From Thermothelomyces thermophilus ATCC 42464 (lineage: Eukaryota > Ascomycota > Sordariomycetes > Sordariales > Chaetomiaceae), in assembly GCF_000226095.1 (NCBI RefSeq), contig NC_016477.1, positions 2,852,001 to 2,916,000 of the forward strand: a DNA stretch of 64,000 nucleotides, written 5' to 3'. Of this stretch, positions 12,285-23,942 are shown piece after piece; the stretch's first letter is position 1, and each line of letters starts with the position of its first letter. The notes below the pieces were generated by a model. That model saw only the letters and a program-made list of their open reading frames with translations, was not told the origin of the DNA and searched no databases. Position numbers and translations under genes: made by a program.

Positions 12285-12510
12285 GAGGTGTGACAAGGGG
12301 GCCGCATGAGGCTCTTGCAGGCACATTAGCGTAGCTTTACAATCACCCCTCCGTCAACAGAACATTCGAGGCCCCTGCTCGAGCCCCGCTCGTCAGATAC
12401 AGGGATTCGGGTTGCCTCCAGTCACCGATCTAGCCTACCCTTTGGGTCGGGGTGACAAGGGCTCCGCATAGGCCTCTTGTGCGCTACATTAGCGTTGTTT
12501 TTCGCAGTTC
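12285..12510. repeat. diverged direct repeat pair, with a third partial copy at about 19910
   Basis: GTGACAAGGG..CCGCAT..GGC(T)CTTG..ACATTAGCGT occurs at about 12289-12350 and again at about 12450-12505. The end of the unit (CATTAGCGTAG followed by TTTAC..TCACCC) is seen once more at about 19910-19936. The family is not recognised. Confidence 0.5.
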
Positions 12511-12844
12511 AGGCTTTGCTTTAGCGATATTGGATCCCGGTGTTCGAGAAGCCAAATGGTCTAATTAGACGAGGCGTAGTACAGGACGGAGGAAACAAAC
12601 ATATCCGAAACAGTCGGGTATTCAGTTTGTCGAGAAGTACTTGTAGAACCATTGCTCAAGTTTTCGCAGCGGTAAACATGGATTAGGAGCAGGCAAGCAG
12701 AGACCAGGGAACTAAGTCCGTGACGGCAAGTGACCGGCACAGAGGGATCTAGTCCGTAGGCAGGCAGATCAGCGGTCAAGATACCTCGAGGTACAAACCT
12801 AAGGATAGTATACTGTTGGATACAAAAACGCATAGAGACGAGAA

Positions 12845-13095
12845 GGTGGAGGAGGATAAAGGCGGAGGAGGACAAAGGCAGAGAAGGACAAAGGCAGAGG
12901 AGGACAAAGGCAGAGGAGGACAAAGGCGGAGGAGGACAAAGGCGGAGGAGGACAAAGGCGGAGGAAGACAAAGGCGGAGGAGGACAAAGGCGGAGGAAGA
13001 CAAAGGCGGAGGAAGACAAAGGCGGAGGAGGACAAAGGCGGAGAAGGACAAAGGCGGAGGAGGACAAAGGCGGAGGAGGACAAAGGCGGAGGAGG
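12845..13095. repeat. 15-bp GA-rich minisatellite, about 15 copies
   Basis: The unit GAGGACAAAGGCGGA is repeated head to tail with occasional A/G variants. Because 15 is a multiple of three, all frames stay open, giving artificial Leu/Pro/Ser-rich or Lys/Glu/Gly-rich reading on the two strands; I do not treat these as genes. The same unit in the same orientation forms a second array at 31942-32065. Confidence 0.9.
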
Positions 13096-14378
13096 GAAGC
13101 CGGACAAGGATATAAGCGACAAGGTACACTAGTCCGGAATGAGGAGACCAATTGGCGTGGTTGCTGGCCTAGGCGGTTGATTTTCTGGCTGTAGCCCCCA
13201 CCGCTGGACGTCCAACCACCCCAGGGGCGTGATCCAACTGCATGGGCCTTGGCCCTGGGTGACCAAATGAATCGGGACGGTTACCCGTGTGAGGTTCGGT
13301 AACGAGCAATGAGACAATCCACCGGATGACACGTCGAAGTGCCGGCAGTTACTGGCCTTGTAAGACCGCTTCGAATCCCTTTGGCTGCATCAAGAGTACC
13401 CCAGAGTACCCGAGTGACTTTCAATTGCTAGTGCAGTTTTGTAGGCTTAGAAGTAGCCGTATGAAAACCGGATATAAAGAAAAAGAAATCTGTTAGGAAC
13501 CCGGCGGTATCATAGGGATAACCTGTAATTGAATGACTGCACAGCCAAGGAAACACCTTTTCTACTACAGTACGGATCCGTACCTAGACGGCTAGCAAAT
13601 AGTAATGCAAGAATCTCAAGTTTCATTGGTTAATGCAGAGCAAGCCCATTCACCAGCTACATTAATTCACCACCTGCACCAATTCACCACCTACATTAAC
13701 TCCTCCAGACAATCAGCCACTCTTCTTATTGTATCCCGGAACCCCCACTTACAATTCCCACCGACCCAATCTCAACCTGCAATTCCACCACAAGGGTACG
13801 TGCTATTGATGTGACGGGGAGTCTGGCATTTGCCTTAGCTCGTAAAAGGATGCCCGTCTCTGCGTGCCCAATTCTCTGTGTAACAAGCTTCTGCACGGAC
13901 CCGAGAAAAAACATTGTTGCACTTGCGGCCCGCCGGTTGTCCGTCCGGCCTAGAGTACCTTAGGGTTTTAGAGGAATATAGTCGCCTACACTAAGGGCGT
14001 GGGGGGTACTCACCTAAATGGAGGTACATTCTGGCTGGGGAGTCCCATGTCCACTGGTCTCAGAGAGAAATAAGCGGTCCTAAGTTCCGCAGGGCGGCAC
14101 AAGCAGTCCTCGGGCATCGATAACTTTCTGACGTTGATCCTGATTTAGTCTCAAGACTTCTGGTATAAATCTGCAAGCCTTTGGTACGCTCATTAGCTCC
14201 TATCGTATCGAGATAGACTGAAGGAGGGTACCGTTGATACTTTTGTTTAAATAACAAGATCAATCTTCGTAGCTTAGTAACGTCTGAATTAAAACCTTCC
14301 TTATAGGCCTGCAGCTGCAATCACACTCATTCTCTTTGCTCAGGTCACAGTGACGGTTATAAAGGTCTCCCATAACTC
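13096..14378. other. no gene seen
   Basis: Short frames only. Around 13660-13700 a few degenerate copies of ATTCACCACCT(A/G)CA occur. Nothing else is supported. Confidence 0.4.
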
Positions 14379-15108
14379 TTAGTAGTTCTCCTTTTCGACA
14401 ACCCTGCGCACCCAGTATTCCTCGTCCAGAAATGACCCGCAACCGACTCCACGCGCACAGCAGAGAGGATCTTCTCTGAAGAGAGGATGGATGAAACCAA
14501 ACTCCTCTGAGTTGATCGCGCGGAAAAGGGCACAGCCCATATGTCGGTATGTTTTATAATAATTGCAGTGGGTAGCCTGTGGTCCGTACAAATCTGTCCC
14601 ATGCTCCATCAGCTCGACAAAACGATGCAGCCAACCCATAGCAGGCTTCTGAGCGTCCTCGTCAACCGTGCAGGCAAGCTGTTCAAGCGAGATCAAGGCC
14701 GATAACCTCAACATTGCTGACGCAGGATCCATCTCGACACGCATACTCTGGATGAGCCATTTGTCGAGTTGATGCGTAAGAAGGAGATTGACGTAGTCAA
14801 GACGCTTTCTGGGTTGCTTGCAGCATTTTGCAGCACCACAGAGAAATAACAAGATCTCTTTCTCACTCGAATGCATAAAGTACTGGCGTCTCGACTCTTC
14901 GTTTCTATTGCTTATATTAATAGATAACCTTACTTTATAGGGATTTAACTTACAAGAAGTCATCCAGAGCATCCTGATCCACATGGCGACAGTTGCGGAA
15001 TAACGCGTCATCCAGAGCATGCTGTTCCACACGGCAACAGCGGCGGAATAACGAGCGGAAAGCTTCGAAGATGCGGGTAATGTGCGGTGGAGGCCTATCG
15101 ACTGACAT
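14379..15108 (-). CDS. intact two-exon gene, unknown protein (226 residues)
   Basis: Exon 1 (15108-14954) begins MSVDRPPPHITRIFEAF. A 49-bp intron (14905-14953) has donor GTAAGT and acceptor CAATAG, and exon 2 (14904-14379) joins in phase. The 681-nt coding sequence has no internal stop. Exon 1 holds a 16-residue tandem repeat encoded by two 48-bp units (14959-15006 and 15007-15054), LFRRCCRVEQHALDDA then LFRNCRHVDQDALDDF. The middle is helical and Leu-rich. A later stretch, HRFVELMEHGTDLYGP, loosely resembles the helix-turn of fungal ankyrin-associated proteins, which I cannot confirm. There is no signal peptide or membrane helix. It is one of the few multi-exon genes here without RIP-type stops. 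Confidence 0.55.
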
Positions 15109-16396
15109 TCTGATTGAAAAGGCTGAGAAGAGCCATAGCACTTCAAATTACTGCTCTGTTGGCCTCGAAGGAGCTCAAGCCTCATATATACACGTATGCT
15201 GCCGGGTACTAGGTAAGGCGCCTCAACTCTCCCAATCCTTAAGTGGCCTAAGTACCAGTACCTACACAGTACACGAACAGAAACGCGCATAAGTGCTGCC
15301 GGAGAGCTTGCAGTTAGAAGCCCGCCATCTTCTGATTGGAGGTTGACATTGGCGGTATAATTACTTTGTATATGACGTGGCCTCTCAGCGGCTCTTTATT
15401 AATCGTCGTACCTCGGAGTACCGGTCAGAGCTCTGGTGCGACTGCCTGTGGACTACTTGCTACCTAGTACTCCTCCCACCCCGGCCCCTCAATGTTATGT
15501 TCGGTTTCCGATCTACGGGTGCGACGGGTCGGGGTTGCCTTGGTTCTGTGCCAGAGGCCTGTCGACCGTGGCTGCTTGTTCTTCCACGTCAACCTCCTCG
15601 TCTTCTTCCTACCACCTTACCTTTCCACCCAAAGACTATGGGCCGCATCGCACCGATCCTAGAAGCTGACAGCCCGAGCGCTGAACTCGCTACTTAGGCG
15701 GCACACTCTCCGCCAGGGCCAAGGCGCCGTCCACATCTACATAATACATCTATATCCCTGCTGCGACCCCTGCCCAAAGACTTTGCGCTGCGCGGATTCC
15801 TCGGGTCAAGTGGTACTTCCGTGATGGTTGGTTTGCCAATAATGAGTTCGACCGTGACGAGAGGCAATTGAGGTTCCGCTTATGACTAAGAAACGGGACA
15901 GACGCATACGCGTGTAGGGTCGCAGAATTGCAGCGAAGGACGGCAAGCGGCTGCTATATGGCGCTCAGACGGACACTTTTGTCATAATATGCGGTTGACT
16001 TGCGCACAACTGAATGTTCAGTTTTTGACTAGTACAGCGATGCAGCGGTTAATCCGCGGCACCCGCGTAGGTACTCGGCCCGGAAGCGGCACCGCCTTTG
16101 CCGAAGTAAGCTACATACGGCCCCGGCTCTCGGCCACTCCCTTCCGAGATCGGTAATCGGAACATGCTGCTCATGGACCCACTTTTGGTCATGTAGAAAC
16201 CGCGACCAACTGTGGGGCTTTTTGCTGTGAACCACGTGATAAGAGGGCACTTGTTGCTTGATTATTAGTGGTAGTTAGTTACAAGGGAGGTTATGGAAAG
16301 ACCCCAACAACAATCCGTTCAAAAATTCCTTTCAACCTTTCCGAACAGCGAGGTTCTACCTTGAGACTAGTATCACGGTATTCCGAATTCGCGACG
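15109..16396. other. no gene supported; holds a dispersed-repeat copy
   Basis: At about 15374-15440 the sequence CGTGGC(C/G)TCTCAGCGGCTCTTT and the following 40 bases match 27309-27375. A frame near 15436-15669 contains a Ser run (SSTSTSSSSS) but has no other support. Confidence 0.4.
15374..15440. repeat. dispersed repeat, copy 1 (copy 2 at 27309-27375)
   Basis: About 67 bases match 27309-27375 in the same orientation with roughly ten substitutions and small gaps. The shared core is TCTCAGCGGCTCTTT. The element family is unknown. Confidence 0.5.
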
Positions 16397-19222
16397 ATGC
16401 CGGTGTCTCGGGTTCGCGAGGCGAATCCGGACGCCGAGTTTGACTACGATTTCCTTGCCTTAACGCCTGATCAAGCTTCGGAAGTCGCCCGCTTTCGCGA
16501 GGAACTGCGTAGCTGCAAGACCGACACAGAGAAATACGAACTGTGCAGACGGAAACGAAATGAGCTGTTGGATCGACATGTTGGATTGCAACTGCTATTC
16601 TCTGCCTGCGATGTCATCATGTCGATGGAGTGTCCTACGTATCAACGACAGAAGCAGATCAAGGACAAAGAGACGGAGGAGGCCGACACAGAGCAGTGGC
16701 GTCGCTTTTTGGGGATTGCCACAGAAGGGTCTGAGATCAAGGCAAGATGCCTCGCCCCTCTAATAGAGGTTGCGCGCTGCTGGGGCCGAGAAGTTGTTCA
16801 ACATTACCATTGGGCTGTTAAGGGGGTGAGTTACTGTGAAAAGCTCCGCGCCGCAGCGCGGAAGGTGCCCCGATGGGACGACGCTGTAAAAGGCCTAAAT
16901 CAGTCTATCCTCAAACGACATATGACCATCAGGATGCGACCAGTGCAGGCTTTGGTTAGCTCGATTGAACCTCGCGTCTTGGTATATCTCAAAGAGGACT
17001 TCGACCCCTCTACCGGTAACAAGCTAGCCGTCAACAACTTGCCAGACGCCCTTGGTTACGACAAATTTGGTCTCCTGGTCCGGAAGGAATTCGCTGCCAC
17101 CTTGCTACAGGCCAACGTAGCCGACCGTACGAACTCGTTGACCCCGCCAGAACTCGACTCATTCGACAGCTCAACAGAGATGTCGACAACTGCCAGTACT
17201 ACACGTACCGACCTACGAGGAGGCACTGCCTCACAGGTATCGGATTCGCATCTCGTCAAGGCCGTCACTAAGACATCTTTTGCCGACTACGCTAAGTCTA
17301 CCACTGAGGTACTGTTCCGCTATGCCCTAGTAGTGACAGCGTCAGTGCTAATACAGACATAGGCCACCCAGAACTCTGCCAGTGATCCGATCAAGATGTT
17401 GCCAGAGCCTTCTTCTTCTCGGCAGAACTCCAGCTATGCCAATGTCACCTCCGATCCCTCGATTGCGTCAGAGGAATCTGATCAAACAGACTCGGATATG
17501 GATGGCCCTGTCGCCGAGGATGACCCTGTAGCCGAGGATGGCCCCAATCTTGCAGATGCCATCCTCGATCAGTCTACTGGAATGACCCTCCGGCCACGTG
17601 TACTACCATCGTACCGCGGAGCCGCGAGCAGCAATACAGTCAGTCGCAGGCGAGCTCGAGTCGCCCTAGTCAAACCTACGGAGATCCCGCGGGACTGCTG
17701 TCCAGGAGTACCGCCGTGGCTCCGATTGACATTGAGCAACTCGCATTTGTTCGACGGCAATGCAGCGAATCAGCTACTCCCTTTCCTGCCACAGCTTTGT
17801 CGCAAGCACCTCCAGTTCTACGCCAAACAAGCACGGGACACTGCTTTCGCTAGGAACGCCAACATGGTTGGGCTTCCAGATACGTCGAACAAAGCTGCAT
17901 CATATACTGACACCGGTCCTCCCTCCCGCAGGCGCAGAGCATCGCTGTCTGATGTCTTTCCGCCGAAGCGGCTGCGGTTTGACACATCAGGGGTGTTCCT
18001 TAGAACTCCAAGAGTTGCCGGAGACCGGCCCGTTCACGATCGTATAGCCAATAATGCCTACCAAATACGAGCATTGGCCGAACTAGAGCAGTCTAGGCCG
18101 TTGCCCGGCTCTCACGGCGACGAGACTAATCAACTTCTTCGCAAACTGTTAAACAAGGCCCAGCACCCAAATTCAAGTGAGGCATTGTTTTGCACCAGCA
18201 TTGAAGCAGCGCGTATTGTCGAGACTCAATGTTCCGGCGACGCCTTGATCATCACCGAGGACCAGCAGCCGTTCGTATGGGGCAAAGACGCCGGCCGGCC
18301 GATCGAGCAGTTTTTCCGGCGATTTCGTATTTCTAGCTTGTCAGTCTCAGTACAGGTTCCTTCTCGCCCCTCTATAGAGGAATCCTTTGAAGTCCACGAA
18401 CTTAGAGAAGTCAAAGAGCGGTTTCTTCGCCGGGAGAGCATAAGCGACCCTTGGAACGTCCTAGATTTATAATGCCCTCTGCCATCTATCCTACTAAAGT
18501 TCTTGACCGGAGAGAATTACGGACTTCTCCTTGACGTTCGGAATAGAGTCTTGGGTGCCGGCAGCGCGGAAAGAGTAACAGCATCTCTCATGGAATGGCG
18601 CGAATGGAAAGCCGTCGACAAATGGGCCCTTGTCTCGGAAGGCGGCAACCATACAGCTCCACACATGGACAGCCACGGCTATGCTACATGGATTACAGTC
18701 CAAGAGGGGTCCATTGGGTTTGGATGGATGGCATGCCCGACCAAAGAAGAACGAGAAGCATGGATGGCCGAACCTGACCGATATACCGAGGGCCCGTAGC
18801 GGTACATTATCCTTGAGCCGGGCCAGACCGTTTTTTTTTGGATCAGGTACAATTCACTTTGTCTTTCGACTGCGGGAATATCAAACCTTGGCTTTTGGTG
18901 GCCACGTACTCCAGTGGTCTAGTATCCAGCGCTGGATCCAAGTCGTTCTTGCTGAGTGGAAGAACCCGGCAACGACGAATGAGGAGATGAGGAAGACTGC
19001 GCCGAGACTCGTCCGTGCAGTAGTAGAGCTTGTCGAAGCCAAGGTAAAGGAATCTGGGGCGGAAGATCTGGGTGGCAACGACGCAATCGGACGATTCAGG
19101 GAATCTGTAAAGGTAAGAATGGAAGGCTCTCAACACTGTAAGAGGGCGAGGCTAATCATGGTCAGGAATTCGAGAAGTTGTGTACCCCTAGGAGGCCAAG
19201 GCGCCCTTTGTCAGATGCCTGA
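16397..19222 (+). pseudogene. JmjC/cupin-like protein, broken (about 905 residues)
   Basis: Exon 1 (16397-17308) starts MPVSRVREANPDAEFDYDF and is helical and charged. A 54-bp intron (17309-17362) ends ACATAG. The central exon (17363-19112) carries an acidic Ser-rich region, an Arg-rich nuclear-localisation-like patch (SRRRRASLS) and then a JmjC-like double-stranded beta-helix: the motif HMD in GGNHTAPHMDSHGYATW and the distal His in GSGTIHFVFRLRE would bind iron for 2-oxoglutarate-dependent oxidation. A second intron (19113-19165) leads to a basic tail. Breaks are TAA at 18470, TAG at 18797 where GPWRYI is expected (Trp), and a run of nine T (18831-18839) that shifts the frame. Relatives are expanded in fungal accessory regions and their substrate is unknown. 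Conserved metal ligands suggest the protein was functional until recently. Confidence 0.65.
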
Positions 19223-21038
19223 GTCATGATGCTTTCATGGCGGAAAACGACCCTGGATGCGATGTTGTAGGTAATAAATGATATAGAAAGCACTGCGCCT
19301 TCCTGAGGCGAAAGTCAAAAGTCATAGTTATGATCTCCTCCGGGGTTTCCAACTCAAGACGTCGGGCCAGGCAATATGCCACAAGGCGGACCGAACTAAG
19401 GAGCCCGTCCAAGACCTTCCCCAATAGCAAACTGCTCCGGTATTAGCCTTGCTTAAATCGCGGTAGGTGCGAATTCATAACCGTGGCCAAGTTCTAGGCG
19501 TCGGAGATACAGGGCATCAAAGGACAAGGTGCTCGACTGTTTCCCAGCCCTCCGCAGGGCAGTGGTGTAGGTGTCCCGGGTACTCCCTCGGTCTTGACCG
19601 GCCCCGGGCCCCCAGGTCGCGTTGTAGGCCCTGGATACTATCCTTAGTGTAGACTCCTCTTCTAAGCCTTGGCAAGCTGCTTCTCAATGCCCTGTGTCTC
19701 TCCATGCAGTGGGGTGGGCTGGGGTAGTTCGAGGCTCCGTAGGCAGCTGCGGTTAGATACGTTGCTGGCCATACGGGCGACTTGTCAGCCGGCTTCGTCG
19801 GGCTAATTGACCCAGGACTGAATAGGCGCGTTGTTAAGTGACTGCGGGAAGGATAGGTAGGGGAAATGGTCAAGGGAGAATGGGCAGGAAAAAATGAGAC
19901 AGGCGTATCATTAGCGTAGTTTTACGGTCACCCGTCTTTATAGTACGGTATAGTAGCTTAGGCCGGGGAAGCCAGCAGCAACCACAGGGGCAACAATAAT
20001 GCCTTTCACCGCATGGAGAACCCTAACTCCGTAGAGCTTGTAGAGATTGATGCCATCCTGTTCAACGAAGGGGATAGGAACTATGCCTTGTATTGCTCTG
20101 TTCTCTGCGATCTGCCAGAGCCGAGGCGGAGGGCATCGGCCAGCAGCTTCGAGGCTAAGACCAGGACGACGAACATATCCTGCCAGGGGGTGACCGGCGC
20201 AAGAGAGCTGGTCCGCGGACAGGGGCACCAGGGGCCCAATACGAATGTCTCAGCCGCCGAAGTACCGCAATATGTACTCGCATTTCCCTCCGAAACCAGA
20301 GGGGTAGTTGTATAATCTCTGGGACTTGTACTGCCTACATGCCTTCCTCCAACAATTGATGTTAGAACAAATGTACTTAGTACGGACTACCTGGGTGGGT
20401 GATGACCAATACACATGGCCCGCCTCCGCGAGACCTAGATCTCCCGTACCCTTGTCTCCATTTACTTCACCACGCTTTTCTCACCCCACTCACCCTACCA
20501 CGTTCTCCTTGCCAAACATCTCCCGGCCACCCTTGGGTATTCGTCCCAGATGCCAGACATAACGTTAAGTTTATACCAGCCCAAATGTACCTCGATGTAG
20601 GCGGCCTCCACGCCCTCCATATCCTTGCATGGGCTTTCCAGCAGCTCATTACTATATTAGTACAGGATAATGCCCCGTCTGTTGTTGGCAACCATCAGAT
20701 TCCAGAGAAGGTCCAGGCTAGCTCCCGCTTGGCTCGAGCAACCCAATCTTCCCTCCAGCAAGTGACAGTGGCGCGGTGGGAGCGGATCCGCTGTACCCGG
20801 ATGGTTCCCAGCCACTATCAGGCATGGCAGGGGCAGTTTGGCCATCTTGGTGTTCAGCTCGTAAAGCTAGGGCCACGACAGATGATCGTGCCCATTGCTT
20901 AAGTACTCTGCTCCGTCTCTTCGTTACTTCCCTAATGTTTCTGGCATCGTTATCGACAATGCTTTTGCCGACATTCACTACTACACTTTTCCTCACATGC
21001 TGCGCTCTTTTTTCTTGCCTTTAATGCCATTTCAATAT
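19223..21038. other. decayed DNA, one LINE-like relic
   Basis: Apart from the LINE-like relic below I see no supported gene. A frame at 20013-20300 reads MENPNSVELVEIDAILFNEG and could be a gene remnant, without further support. A partial repeat copy lies at about 19910. Confidence 0.35.
19517..19880 (-). mobile_element. possible tail of a decayed non-LTR retrotransposon (LINE)
   Basis: The minus strand reads a basic stretch ending CPAEGWETVEHLVL and then, after an in-frame TGA, CP. This resembles the C-terminal zinc-knuckle pattern C..ET..HLL..CP of fungal Tad-type LINEs. Upstream, HRALRSSLPRLRRGVY would suit the region between RNase H and that knuckle. No reverse transcriptase motif lies nearby, so this is at most a 5'-truncated relic. 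The motif is short and could be chance. Confidence 0.3.
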
Positions 21039-22375
21039 GGTAGAAGGGCATACTCCCCCATTCCCCGGAGAGTCTGTACGAACTGATACCTCAGAGCCAT
21101 TGTGGGACGGTGACACAGATGTTGCGAGCGTAGGTGCCTACGCATTTTCTCCGGCCAACTACGACCCCGCTAATAAGAGATATACAGGATAACGAGTTAA
21201 CGGCCATAACCACGGTGTCTGGCAACGGGGACATGGACTCCGCGCCCGGTAATTCGGTACGACACCTTCACCTGCTTGTAGCATCTTGACTCTGACGGAC
21301 CTACGGTATACAGTCGGAACCTGCTGAGACTATCGATAAACATTTTGTCGACGAGGGAGTGCCCGATGACTGGGTACGACGCCTTCGCCTGCTCGCGGCA
21401 TCTTAATTGCTAACAGACCTACGATACACAGTCGGAAACTACTAGTATCGAGAATTTCGATGACCGTTGCGTCGAAGAGGGAGGTCGCATATACCACGAT
21501 CCCAGCAAGTACCCATTGCCTAGGGATGAGCGAGAGCAGCGTCGCCTCGCTGTGCTTGACATGCAGTGGCAAGTTTCATACGACGGAAAGCTCCTGCTCT
21601 GTCCTAAAGAGCAATTTCGACGTGTCCTTGACATCGGCACCGGCACCGGCTTCTGGGCTATGGACTTTGCTAATGAGCATCCGGAAGCGGATGTGATCGG
21701 CCTGGATATCTCACGAGGTATCCTTCCCATCTATATGCCTCCAAACTACGAGTTTCAGATCGATGATGTTAAAGAGCAGTGGACCTGGAGTCAAAAGTTT
21801 GACTTTATCCACGGTCGTATGCTGGGCGGATATTTCAGAGACTTTGTATATGTCCTTGGGCAAGCGTTTTAGTACGTTTCCCCCGTAAATTTCTATTACT
21901 TGACTAACGTACGCGCGGCAGACATCTAGAGCCTGGCGGGTGGTTAGAGGTCAAGGATATCAACCTAATGCCCCGATGCGATGACGGGACCCTTCCGCGT
22001 GACTCGAACTTGTTCGCCTGGGCACACGAGCTTGCCGAAGCTGCTGGCAGGATGGGGCGTCCCATCAACCTTGCCTCTTAGTATGGACGGATGCTTGTTG
22101 AAGCGGGTTTTACGAATGTCGAGGTTGTCAAACATAAGTGGCCTATGAACCAATGGGCGAAAGACGTCAAGCAGAACGAGCTCGGCCGGTTGTCTCAATC
22201 TTTCTTTGCCGATGAACTTGAGACTATCTCTGGGGCTTTGCTCGTACACGGCCTGAATCTGAGTCACGAAGAGGTCGCGGTTCGATGTACCTTGGTCCGC
22301 CGAGAGTTCAACGACCCCCAGATCCATGCGTACTTTCCTGTCTTTACAGCTTTTGGGATGAAGCCTCAGAGATAA
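21039..22375 (+). pseudogene. LaeA-like SAM-dependent methyltransferase, broken
   Basis: The core domain begins at about 21415 with IENFDDRCVEEGGRIYHD and PLPRDEREQRRLAVLDMQW, then the SAM-binding motif I VLDIGTGTGFWAMDFANEHP, the acidic motif II VIGLDISRG, and FDFIHGRMLGGYFRD. A 50-bp intron (21872-21921, GTACGT, branch TGACTAAC) precedes HLEPGGWLEV. The C-terminal part runs to KPQR at 22375. Members of this family either act with velvet proteins on secondary-metabolism and development genes or are orphan paralogues; which applies here cannot be told. Breaks are a stop created across the splice junction (TA + A, where relatives have a residue before HLxPGGW) and TAG at 22079 (NLASQYGRM expected). 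The 5' exon is uncertain. An ATG at 21039 opens MVEGHTPPFPGESV, but the link to the core passes through a duplicated segment. Confidence 0.7.
21256..21489. repeat. 117-bp tandem duplication inside the methyltransferase gene
   Basis: GGTACGAC(A/G)CCTTC(A/G)CCTGCT at 21256 recurs at 21373. The copies differ mostly by C/T and G/A changes and small gaps. The second copy keeps the TTGCTAACAG intron end and the in-frame exon; the first has lost them. Confidence 0.65.
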
Positions 22376-23069
22376 ATCAATTAGCGCTGCGTGCTATATG
22401 GATTTTGTTCTACAGCAGTGTAATATTTACAACCTTCATTTGCTTGCTTAATTAGAGCTTCTTTTGCCTTCGATCTTTTGATCTGGCTTTCCAACCATCT
22501 CCAACCCGGATTTTAGGATGGTATTTGAATCCTTTGAGCGTTGATTCGCCAATAAGCGAAGCATTCTACCAATCAGGAACCAGTTATAGGACGGATTAGG
22601 GAAGTGGCTTTACGGGGTTACGAGTAACTGTATATAGAAACAATGTAAGTTTTCCTATATACTGTATAAGTACATACCTCCGCAGATACCTAGTGAGACA
22701 CGCCCCAATACGCGTCTCCTAGCCTAATCCTCTACGTGAACACAGCTGACAACGTATCGAGATGTATTTGTAGGATCCTACGCATTCAATTGGTTAGTTT
22801 CGCGTTTCGCGCTAAAATCGATGCACACGATTAAAGGGATTCATATAACACTGCCCCTGGTTTCTGCTCCGTAATCTGTTGCCCGGGAACATAGGATTGG
22901 CAATGGCCCTTGCGTCCCGGGCCCGCGATCAAAATAACGTACAAGATTCAAGAACACGTAGGGCAAGTCAGGTCACCTTTACCCGCCTCAAACGCCCCCG
23001 AACAGTGCTGGCGTTCGTGCTAGCCAAGATCACAAACTTCCTGAATTGTTATTTAGTTCCATTGACAGA
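22376..23069. other. no gene seen
   Basis: A short imperfect palindrome (ACTGTATATAG / CTATATACTGT) lies at about 22627-22668. A tRNA-like stretch near 22500-22580 was considered and rejected. Otherwise nothing is supported. Confidence 0.4.
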
Positions 23070-23942
23070 CTATAGGCTCTCCTCAGAGATGGATCCATTT
23101 AGAACTTGCATCTCCACATCAAATTGACGCTCCCAGCGCCGCCGTTCCAACCACCATTTCCACATTAAATAGTCCAAGCTGAGGGCCGTAGAGAGCAAGC
23201 ACTGAACCAGATGCAAAGACTCCCAGTGATATATAGCGCCCACAATCGGTAGTATAGAGGCACAGAGCTGAAGTGCCACCCAGGAAGCGAATCGCAGCAA
23301 CTTAAGCACTCCCGAGGGTCCTCCGTTTCGGGCGATGAGTACAAGCGTGAGACAGAAATGGAGAAGATGAAGAGTAGCCGGCATAGCCCACACAAACTCC
23401 TCGCCGTACTTCACTAGTGCCCATATCCCAAGAGGGAGGAGGACGAGGCGAATGAACATGAGAGCGCGAACAGATCGATCCAGCCATGGAAAGGCAGGGG
23501 CGAGCCCGCTGAATAGTGGATATACCACCACAGTGATCTACGGTATGTCAGTCCAGGTTTAGAGCGATAGAGAGCTTCTTTTTACCAGGAAAGCTTCAGT
23601 GGCTAGGATAGTCACGCCCTTCCAGGCAAGGAAGAACTCCTTCGTATGCGCAAGACGGCCCGATCTCGCAAGCCCGAAAAGAGCAGTGATTGGGATCCCA
23701 ATACAGAGAAAAACCAGGCAGCAGCTGCACTGAAATGGATCTGGCCAGAGGAGCCGTATTTCTCGGCGTCTGTTCGTTGAGCAGAATAGTGATGTTAATA
23801 GCCCGCGCCAGGCGTAAAGAGCTTGGAGTAAGAAAAGAAGAACGAATGTAGCAGCCGCTTGGGCCACTTGGTAGTCGGCAATGTCGTTCAGCATCGGGCA
23901 GTTGAGTGACAAGGGAATGCGGGGGTCGAATAAGTCGAGCAA
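23070..23942 (-). CDS. seven-TM membrane protein, unknown
   Basis: Two exons (to 23586, then 23537-23070) are joined across a 48-bp intron (GTAAAA..CCGTAG) in phase, giving at least 274 residues without a stop. I count seven hydrophobic segments: around VAQAAATFVLLFLLQALYAW, SCCLVFLCIGIPITALFGLA, the stretch spanning the intron, LMFIRLVLLPLGIWALV, LHLLHFCLTLVLIA, WVALQLCASILPIVGAIYH and QCLLSTALSLDYLMW. The C-terminus is charged and would face the cytosol. The start is unresolved: no in-frame ATG is visible near 23942, so a further 5' exon probably exists toward 24018. I do not recognise the family. It is not obviously a paralogue of the six-TM gene at 40808. Confidence 0.55.

Noticed and set aside
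12561-13151. Long Leu/Pro/Ser-rich and Lys/Glu/Gly-rich reading frames
   Set aside because: They are read from a 15-bp minisatellite that keeps every frame open; no start context, introns or domains.
22500-22590. tRNA-like stretch on the minus strand (TGGTAGAATG and GGATTCAAATACC resembling A and B boxes)
   Set aside because: The T stem and acceptor stem do not pair and the anticodon loop has the wrong size.
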